Positions 55,431 through 64,000 of a stretch of DNA of 64,000 bases are shown here, piece after piece. Position 1 is the stretch's first letter. Every line of letters begins with the position of its first letter. Made by a program: the position numbers and the translations under genes. The notes under the pieces are model-generated. The model worked only from the letters and a program-made list of their open reading frames with translations. It was not told where the DNA came from and did no database searches. Origin of the DNA: Todiramphus chloris collaris (lineage: Eukaryota > Chordata > Aves > Coraciiformes > Alcedinidae); the NCBI GenBank assembly GCA_025345505.1, contig JANVCC010000077.1, positions 9,913,163 through 9,977,162 on the forward strand. Reading direction: 5' to 3'.

Positions 55431-58400
55431 ATGTGCCAGTCTGGGTTCTGTATTATCTTCTTACAGTATCGCAAAGACAACGAATGTTATTTGTGAGCAG
55501 CTACCCAGAGCAGCTCTGGCATTCCTTGGTGTCCATGGAGTGCACAGTTAATCTCTTGGGAACTCTTGAAATGCAGCCTGAGAATGGCTCCGTTACAGTG
55601 AGGCAGGGGCTGGGCATGGGGACTGCTTTCTGCTGAACCATCCCCCAAGCTCTGGGCTGCCTTCTCAGGGGATGAAGCTCAATCCCCTGTGGTGCTGCTG
55701 GAGGGACATGGAGCCTTGGTCTCTGCCCCCTCCTTGGGGATAGGTGGAGGGAGAAATCTCTGCACTTCCCCAAAGGACTTCAGGGAACAAAGAATGCCTG
55801 AGGATGAAATTGTCTTTATTTTCCAAAGAATGCCACTCCTGCCCACCTGTGTACTTGGCACATACTCACCCTGCACTTTGGAAAGACTTCTGAGGTCATT
55901 CCAATGTCATTATTGCTGCTGGGATTTCAATGTGGTTAAATACTAGCCTCGTATTACCTTTCTTGAATGTGAAGCATTTCCTTATTTGCAAATACTAGGT
56001 TTAAAAATAGAAGGAAATTAAATGCAAAATTCACTCTAACAATTCTTATCGTGATTCAGATAAAAGTCTGTCCTAGAAGACTGGTTTAAGTATGGGGTTT
56101 TTTGTTTTTTGTTTTTTGATCTAGGGCCCAACCTGTGATCTACTTCCCAAGGTCCAATGTATTTTGCTAACATCAATAGAATGCCTACCAGGCTCATTTC
56201 ATCACTAATGTGCTAAGTACTGATGTGTTTATTGTATGGTTTAAGTCCCAGTCTGATGTAACTCAGTGGGAATCATTGTATACCTCTTGATTTATTTATT
56301 TTTTTTTGTTTCTGGAATTAAGGAATTGCTCTCCTTTTTTTTTTCAAGTAGGTACCAAGTCAGTATGATTTTTGCAAGCCTTGAGCTACGTATTCTGAGT
56401 GTATACACAGAAAAATTTCTTCAGGCAAAGAACTGGAGGAATAGTTACTGGGTGGCTTTGTTTAAATTAAGCCTCATGCAGGGTACAGAGATCAGCTGCT
56501 GTTTTTAAAAACTTTTTATCTGGACGCTGTTTTCCTTCTACTGGCTAATGATGATAAATCAGCTGCCAGGAGCAATCCTACCACCTGTTGAGCTTCATTT
56601 CTCATACCCTACCACCAACAGCACAAACAGATCTGAACAGCTAGAGCAAGCAACTGAAGGAAGGAAAGAAGGAAATGAGGATGCCCGTGTCCAGCCCTGC
56701 TGTGACTAAAACAAGAACAGAGAACTGCTCAGGAGAGTCGAGGAGATCTGCACCCTATTCAACCATGGACCCGAAGTACTCGGGCAAGAAATGACCTTGG
56801 AAGAGATCAGCAAAGCTAAACATTTCTAAGCAGAATAGCAGGTATATGGTACAATGTTCAGCTGCTTGATGATAGCTTTTCATTTCAGACATCAGCATTT
56901 CTGTATTAGCCATTAAAAAAGCAGAAAGTACACTTCATTAAGGTATCCCTGTTTACCAGGGTACTGAGTTTGGCTTAGCACGTTACCTCTAATAGTCACT
57001 ATTAGAATGGAAAATACCCATCTGGCATATTTAGCTATTAAAGGGAGTAGTTATTAGTACCTGAAGGCAGCTAATAAAATTTGGGTTATTTTTAAATGCA
57101 AGGCACATGTTTGTTCATAGAAATCCCTGGTCATTTCTTCACTAAGGTAGATGATTAAGCACCAAAGATTTAAATATATATATATGGATACAGGATGGAG
57201 ATTTATACAAAAGATATTCCAAGACTGTGCAGTCTATATAGCTTACAGGAAAAGGACAAAGTCATTAAGTGTAACAAACTGAAACCTAGATATATATATC
57301 ACTATAACAAAAAAGGTTAGATGTCCAAGTCCGAAATACCGACTTTAATGAGTTTATCTTGAAAAATATAGGATTTTCTGTTCTGTTTCCCCCCTAAAGA
57401 TTAAAAAACCTGGTTTTGTACAGTTATATAAATGCATAGTTCCAAAGATGAATACTTTTATATTTCCAAGCAATCAAGATTTTATTTTCAGGGAAATTAG
57501 TCAAAAGTCCAATTTCTATTGTTGTTTTCAAATGGCACATAAAGAGCTGCCTGTAACAGCTTTATTGTTGCTGCTTGTCACTGCTATGATATGATGCTGT
57601 TTTAAGGCTGGAGTATGAACACACTGGAATATGCAACTTACTGTAGGCATTGGAAGACACTGCGTAATGGGAAGTGTCTAGATCTGATCACAGCATAGTC
57701 ATTGGGGGTTTTTTTTAAAGTCAAAGCCTTCATCCAATATTTGCTCCCGTGTTCCCTATCAAGACAATGAACCAAAGCTAACAAACATCCTGCTTTTATC
57801 AAATCTAGGTACATGTAATAATAATAACATCAAGCCAAATTCAAGTCCTACTGCTGAAGCTGAAAACAGAGAGAAAAATAAAGGCCCTTAGGAAATAATG
57901 GTACTGACAACTCTAAATCTGCCTATCCAATCCCTCAGTGAGATACCATGATAATATTCCCAGAAGACTTTTGCTCTTTCATCTTTGTATTAGTTTATCT
58001 GCTTTCTCTTGTGTTGTTTATAGTGTAATAATGTTCAAAACTACTCTTTCTGTGCTTGCTTGAATATTGATGTAGGATGTCATGGCCAGAGCTGCATGGG
58101 GCACATGTACATTGTGCAACCCCCCCCTCTTCAACACAGAAATGATGTAATTTGCAGGGACTTAAACCAATCACAGGTTAAAAATGTAACATCGTTGAAG
58201 GGAAATGTTGTCTTCTGCATTTGCTGTGAGATTTTCGGTTCTTTGACTCTGATCTTTCTCAGTGTCAGGCCACATTCAGTTCTTATCAGTGTGGGAAAAA
58301 GTTACTTGGTACTGAGGAGAACTTCATTATGTCTGTAGGATTTTGAAGGCAAAAGAGAGGTTGTTATGATGTGCCACTTAATTTAGAGCCCAATAAAACT

Positions 58401-61400
58401 TCCAAGAGTAAAAAAATTTCACTTAAGGGAACACAAACAGTGATTAAACTTAAGCAGAATTTTCTACTAAGTTGTTAGATAATACAGGCAGTAAACCCCT
58501 TGGACCATTAGTATAGCTCTGCAATGCCATATATACTTAATAAGGAAAAGTAGAATCAAAGTCCAACTCCTTGTTCTGAAGAAAGGTATTAAACCTGGTT
58601 GTTTCTTCTGAGATTTCTTCAGCCACACGGATGAGAAGCAGAGCCCATTAAAAGATCCTAGTATTAAGGATGTGTACTTCAGCTAGAGTTTGCTTCAAAG
58701 TCTTACATCTGCCACTGTCTTTTGAAAACAGGGTGAATTCTGTTTGTCTGATTGATACTGGCCTTTATTATTTTCTGACTTACTATATTTGGAGGGGAGG
58801 ATATGCATGCCCTCTGTATGGACTTTGTAATTACCATTGTTTCTTAATTCGTTCCTATTTGCTGACATTTAAGACACTGATTCAAGCAGCCTAAAAAGTG
58901 TATTTTGTCAATGGTAAAATAAGTTTTCACACTTAAGCGAAGGAATCGCCTAGCCTTGCAAAATAAGGGAAGGAGAGGAAAAGAATCAAGTTCCTTCCTC
59001 TCTAGACATTGACTATTTCATGGAGTACATGCAAATGTTAATATTGTACTTTTTTTGAGCAGGCAGATTGCATTATTAAAGATGGATCTAATTCATCAAA
59101 GCATCAGTCTGGATCAAACTGAGGACAATCAGGTCTGGAGTATGGTTTTGGAACCTTCACAGTCTTTGGATATTGTTAAGTTGGAAAGAACATTTGCTTC
59201 AGTCGTGAGACTATATTGCTTCTTCCATAACCAGCTGCTCCTCTCCTTTTTTTTTGTTTGCAAATTCAGTCAAGGACTTTTGGACTCATTTCTTGAAATT
59301 ATAGCTGCCTGATTTCTCCAAGTTCCCCTGATGTGAAAGGAGGATGGACTGAACTATCTCTTGAATCCACTTGTAGGCTTGTATTGTATAATTTAGAATT
59401 GTTTTATGCTTTTCTGCAACTCCCTGAATGTATTGGTAGGAATCACTGTCTTGCAGATTCAGACTGTCTCTAGATTGAGATTCAGGTCTTCAGCCAGGAG
59501 ATTTACTCCTAAAGCAAGATCAGCACTGGCTTCATACAAGACTACCCAGAAAGAACAAAATCTCTTAGAGGCACATCATAGCCCTTTGAATGTTTAATGC
59601 CTCCATTTTAGAATATATGAATTGATATTTATTTCTAACAGGTATATCGCTAATAATAGAAAGACTGCAGCCCTGAATAAATAACAAACAGTAAAATTTC
59701 AGAGTTCCATCAAATTCTTTTTTAACAGAAGGTAGCACTCTCTCTTGCATGCACTCTTCTATCACAGGATATACTGCTACCATCTAACTTTTGCCCAGCT
59801 ACTGGAGTAAGAGGAAGAAGGAAAGAACAACTCGCACACTGGCAAAAGAAAAGTAATTAAGAAACCCTGGAGGTAGGTAAAAGCAACTGCTGGCTGTGAC
59901 AGAGTCCTGGTGTGGTCAATTGGAGCAAGACACTGCAAGAGGAAAAAGAAAACCTGTTAGTTTCATCCTTCTTCAGTCATTGGCCTTGAGGATGACCCAG
60001 AATTAGGTGCAGCCTGTGTAGAAGTGATATGTTTTCTAGATTCCAGCTTGTTCTGTTGCTATGGTAATATTTCACTTTGTTTTTTTTTTCTCTTTTTTGC
60101 CTGCCTTAGAGGCAGACTGTGAATATTACTTCAGGATTTTATGGAGCAATGCTCCCTTTACAGCAATACAGCTCTAAAGTACCTGGTTGGGTAAGATAGA
60201 GAAAAGGTAGCACCAATAGCACCAATTCTCAGCTTTGTGTGATAGCAATTTCTTTGAATTCAAACAGTTTCTAAAAGCTGATGTTATCCTTTTGAGTGTC
60301 CTTGGAGCTTTAAAGGTCACTACTATTATCAAAAGCTTTTTCTTGAAGTCGTTCTATCTTCTGCTAAGATAGTGTTGGCCTCTTTCAGATTAGAAATTCC
60401 AGGCTAGAAGTTCCTTGGTATTTGTTGCACAGATGAGCTTAAAATATTAAAGCTTATTTCACTGTCTAACTTTGAAAAGGCACTTCCATATTCTTATGAT
60501 ACTTTTCTTCATAAATAAGCAGAAGTGAGTGTTTTGAGCTCTACAGAAATCATTTGACACTCCCTGTCAAACTGTAACTCTGTCAGGTTCTTATTTAGAA
60601 GCCATTGAGTTCTTTCATACCAGCTTCAAATTCACTTTAGTGACCTTATGAACATGAAAGGAAGTCAGACTTTTCTCTCAGCTGCTCAAGACTTCAAGGT
60701 TTTAATTGCTTCTGCAGTACCTTGTCATTAAACTCAGCTAGCAGTGGCTCCATTATGACTGTTCTCAAGACTTCTGGTTCTCCAAAAGCTTGCAAGTAAG
60801 AAATCTTTTTTTGATACCACAGGAATGAAAATGCACACCTTAAATTTTTAAAACACGTGCCTTTCAAGGGATCGTTTTTAGCCTGTTAAATTTAATGGCA
60901 ATTCATCCAACAACTTCAATAAATATCAGGCCAGGCTGTTGTCTCCTAGGCATTTTCTGAGCTAGCTAGACAAAGTCTCCAAAAACTAATGAGCTATAAT
61001 TAAAATCACATTCTTTAATATGTATTACTTGGCAGAGATATTTTTTGCTTTCAAGTTAAAGTATGTTTCTGTTCTGGAAAGTCACTCCAGGAGTGGCACT
61101 AGGAAATGGCATATTTATTTGTCACTTTACTCCTCCCAAATGAGTCTGCTCAGGTCATAAGGAAAAAAGTGTTCCTCTGTCTTGCTGCTTGCTCTGTAAA
61201 TGGCACACTTGAAATTTAATCCATGTCCCTCACTGCTGCTGAATATCATCGTCACTGAACATGATAAAGCCCAGAGAGATCATAGCTGAGATAAAAAATG
61301 CAAATGAAGCGTACCTGTTGTGACCCTGAATTAAAGATACACCAGTGGTTTGGCACACAGCTTTCTACCCTGGCTTCATTTATATTTCTGTCTGCTGTCT

Positions 61401-62860
61401 GGGAGCTAATTCTGAAGGTGTTTATACATGTACTTAATCCTCACGCTGAAAATAGTACTGTTAACAACTGGAAGCCCCATCTAGTCTGCTTATGGCAACT
61501 TTCTTTTTTTTTATTGCTTTTGTACGCTTTGTAGAACTGGTGTTGGGTTGGGGGGAGAAATCCTTCTAATTCTGACATTGTGTGTGCCTCACATCCACCT
61601 GGTTACCCAGCTGACATTTCCTAATCACACAGGCTTACTGAAGAAGGCAACTGTGGGCAAAGGAGCTGCCTAATCCCCTGCTGAAAGCTGCTGCCCCTGG
61701 TCCCAAAGCTGCTCTGTGTACAAGCAACCTCACGGACTGTCTGAGCTCAGACCTTGCAAAGCGTGCTAAAAGGTCACAAAACATAATGAGAAGCGAGAGA
61801 AATGTCACCAAGTGGATGTATTTTTATTATATCCTGCAGGAAGTACTTCTTAAGTTTTAATGACTAAAACTGAAAACAAAACCATCAGTGACTGGCCCAG
61901 AGGTTGGCCAGGAATGGGTTTTTAGCCAAAATCTTCTGGCTTGTTGTGGCTGGGACAGTTACCAAAGGGATGGCAAAGGTGAAAACAAAAATCAGGAGAA
62001 CTTCAACCAGAGCAGGTAGCCAGAATCTGTAGGGAGTTTATGGATGGACATTCAGGGTGTGCTGAGTGCCTGTGCTGTGACCTGCACTGCTGCTGCTCTC
62101 ACCTGCTCCTCTGCTCACCCAGTTTTACTGCCACATGCAGATGAGCACTAAAATGGGAAGGCAAGGAAGAAAAATGGGTTGATTACTGTGAAGTTGCACT
62201 TAAATGCACTGTTGCATTTCTTTGGATCAAAGATGGTCATTGAAAGGAAAAATCTAAGTTTCAGGCCAAGTTTAAGGTTGTTAACCCTTCATTTATGTGA
62301 GCTTAACAGCAGGAAAGGTCTTGCATTGTAGAAAAAGACATAACAAATATTTGAAAGTATTTTAATTATCCATCACTCATCTGAGTGTACACATCTGAGT
62401 CCTCTAGAGCCCAGTTTTTTTGCTGACATCTGCCTTTGCTATTCCCTGAACTGAAACTGTTCCCATGTCACCACAACAGTTTCCAGGATCACTTTAGGGC
62501 TGCTGGCATCACATACTAAAAATGTTCATTTAGAGAATTTAGGGACCCTCTCATCCACCATCCCTGCACAGTGACACAGTAACTTGGAGTTTAAAACTGT
62601 CTGTCTTGAATGAAAAAACATAAATACAGGAAAGAGCCTGAAGGTAGGCTGTCAGCTTTTGCCTACTAATAAAACAGCAGATTACTGAGTGGTGGTGCAG
62701 GAGCAAGAAGCCAAACTGGGGGCAATGGGAATTAATCACCTCTTTTAATCCAGATTCCTTCCCGCTGCTGGAGAGGAGCTGCCCCTCACAGGGCCAGGAA
62801 GGGGAAATTCAGCACCCTGGGACAGAGCAATAAATTTGGGTAGGAAAGAGAGGATTTATT
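55431..62860. other. Intergenic, gene-poor DNA
   Basis: No gene is recognised. It is AT-rich with small (TA)n runs near 57175 and 57290 and several T runs. The short open frames have no recognisable domains. Confidence 0.55.
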
Positions 62861-63110
62861 CACAGAATCGTAGAACAGCAGGTTGGAAGGCACCTTGAGG
62901 ATCATCTGGTCCAACTTGTCTTGGGAAAAGCATGGTCTAGATAACATGACCCATCATCCTGTCCAGAATTAGTCACACACAGAATTAGTAAAAGTTTCCA
63001 AGGATGGCACTGTCTAGCAGCCAGAAAAAGTGGGTTATTTCCTCACATCTGCTGGAGGCTGGGTGAAGGGCTTCCTCTGGGCTCAGCCTCACTTATCCCT
63101 GTCCTCAGGC
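62861..63110 (-). mobile_element. CR1 LINE 3' end, diverged
   Basis: The plus strand begins CACAGAATCGTAGAACAGCA, then GGTTGGAAGGCACCTTGAGG and ATCATCTGGTCCAACTTGTC, a reverse-complement CR1 tail. The words TTGGGAAAAGCATGGTCTAG follow. The right edge is uncertain. Confidence 0.85.
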
Positions 63111-63439
63111 ACAAACCCACACCATCATCACCTATGGTCTTGATGGTTCAGGAGCTTCTCTGTCTCTTTCTTAGCTGCTCTATCTCTCCCTGACTGGTGC
63201 AGAAGCCCTACCCTGGCCAGGTGTGTACATCTTCATAACAATAGCAACAAACAGTCATCCACCCTGTACATTTGTAAGAGCTTGGCTATTGTGAGCCTCA
63301 AAACATGTCTGGTGATAAGAGCTGGAAAGACCTGCATGGAGGGGAGAAGTGTTGCTTGCTCCCTATGTCTCAGTGCCCCCCCTTTGGCTCCTTGCAGATA
63401 GGCTTTACCAAAAGGAAGAGATAAATTCTGCATAGGTGG

Positions 63440-64000
63440 GACTCTGTCTTTTCTTTAGTGATGTGCTCCTGCTGACTGCCCCATGGGGGGGGGGATGGAT
63501 TGCAGGCACCACACTACTTCTAGATCATGGGGCTTATGCAAATCAACGCTGCTTCCTGTGGAAATTGGGAATGCCACCCAGATATCTCATGGGTATAAAA
63601 GAACAGAAAAATATTGATTGGTGTGCATCCACCACTGAAGATCTGGACTGATCCAGTGAGATGTCACTGGATCCATGGGTGGTGAGAACCTTTCCTCTTT
63701 ATCTCTCTCTTCCTCACTCTCTTACTTCTCCTGTCTTTTCCTCTTTTCTAATGACTCTTTCTTCTTTTTCCTCAAAATTTAGTCACACCATAAAATAATG
63801 ACCGATGGAAATACCACCTTTATCCATACAGCTTGTTGATTGTTTCATTAGGGAGAACTGTTTCGGGTTTGTTCCTTGGAGTCACTGTTGTGACCCTGCT
63901 GGCCCAGCCACCCTGCCATGCAGGGACAGCCTCTCTTGGGGGGGTCACAAAGATTCAACTCCTTCATCCACTCAGTGGGATGAGACAGCATTGGAACTCC
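63440..64000 (+). mobile_element. Possible ERV LTR running off the window
   Basis: GGGTATAAAAGAACAG (TATA box at 63594-63600) is followed by ATCCACCACTGAAGATCTGG, then a long C/T-rich stretch (63690-63775), then a GC-richer part ending at the window edge. This order of TATA box, pyrimidine-rich leader and G/C-rich tail fits a retroviral LTR with downstream leader. No retroviral gene lies inside the window, so this stays tentative. Confidence 0.35.

Noticed and set aside
1-64000. CRISPR arrays, bacterial operons, integrated phage or other prokaryotic systems
   Set aside because: The window is intron-bearing vertebrate DNA. No spaced-repeat array or bacterial gene is seen; the only regular tandem array is the 20-bp minisatellite, which has no spacers.

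Overview
This is vertebrate nuclear DNA, almost certainly from a bird. Two intron-rich genes can be read exon by exon. Both match well-known vertebrate proteins and sit head to head, as MCMBP and SEC23IP do in other vertebrates. The interspersed repeats are dominated by CR1 LINE 3' ends (tails of the ATTCTATG type and fragments of the CR1 reverse-transcriptase ORF), the typical avian repeat. The species cannot be named from the sequence.

Bases 1-13469 hold MCMBP on the minus strand. Twelve coding exons are present, from the start codon to about residue 463. The last quarter of the protein lies beyond base 1. Bases 13070-14200 form a CpG-rich bidirectional promoter, with only 288 bases between the two start codons and a consensus YY1 site. 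Bases 13758-35583 hold SEC23IP on the plus strand. All 18 coding exons are present, and every splice phase closes to give an intact protein of 1001 residues. Its 3' UTR probably runs to about 37.6 kb. From there to 64000 I find no convincing gene. This stretch looks like the edge of a gene-poor region, with scattered CR1 copies, possible retroviral LTR pieces, a 100-N assembly gap inside a poly-A run, and two AT-rich unique segments that may be conserved non-coding elements.

The gene products act in separate processes. MCMBP binds and chaperones the MCM replicative helicase in the nucleus. SEC23IP (p125A) bridges the COPII coat at ER exit sites. Their link here is the shared promoter.

I found no undescribed biological system. 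The observations most worth checking are: a clear U12-type AT-AC intron in MCMBP, itself carrying a CR1 insertion; an exact 20-bp minisatellite that puts an array of strong 5' splice-site-like motifs into an MCMBP intron; an unexplained CpG-rich short ORF behind a good splice acceptor, inside or just past the SEC23IP 3' UTR; a 57-bp tandem duplication in that 3' UTR; and two LTR-like segments.
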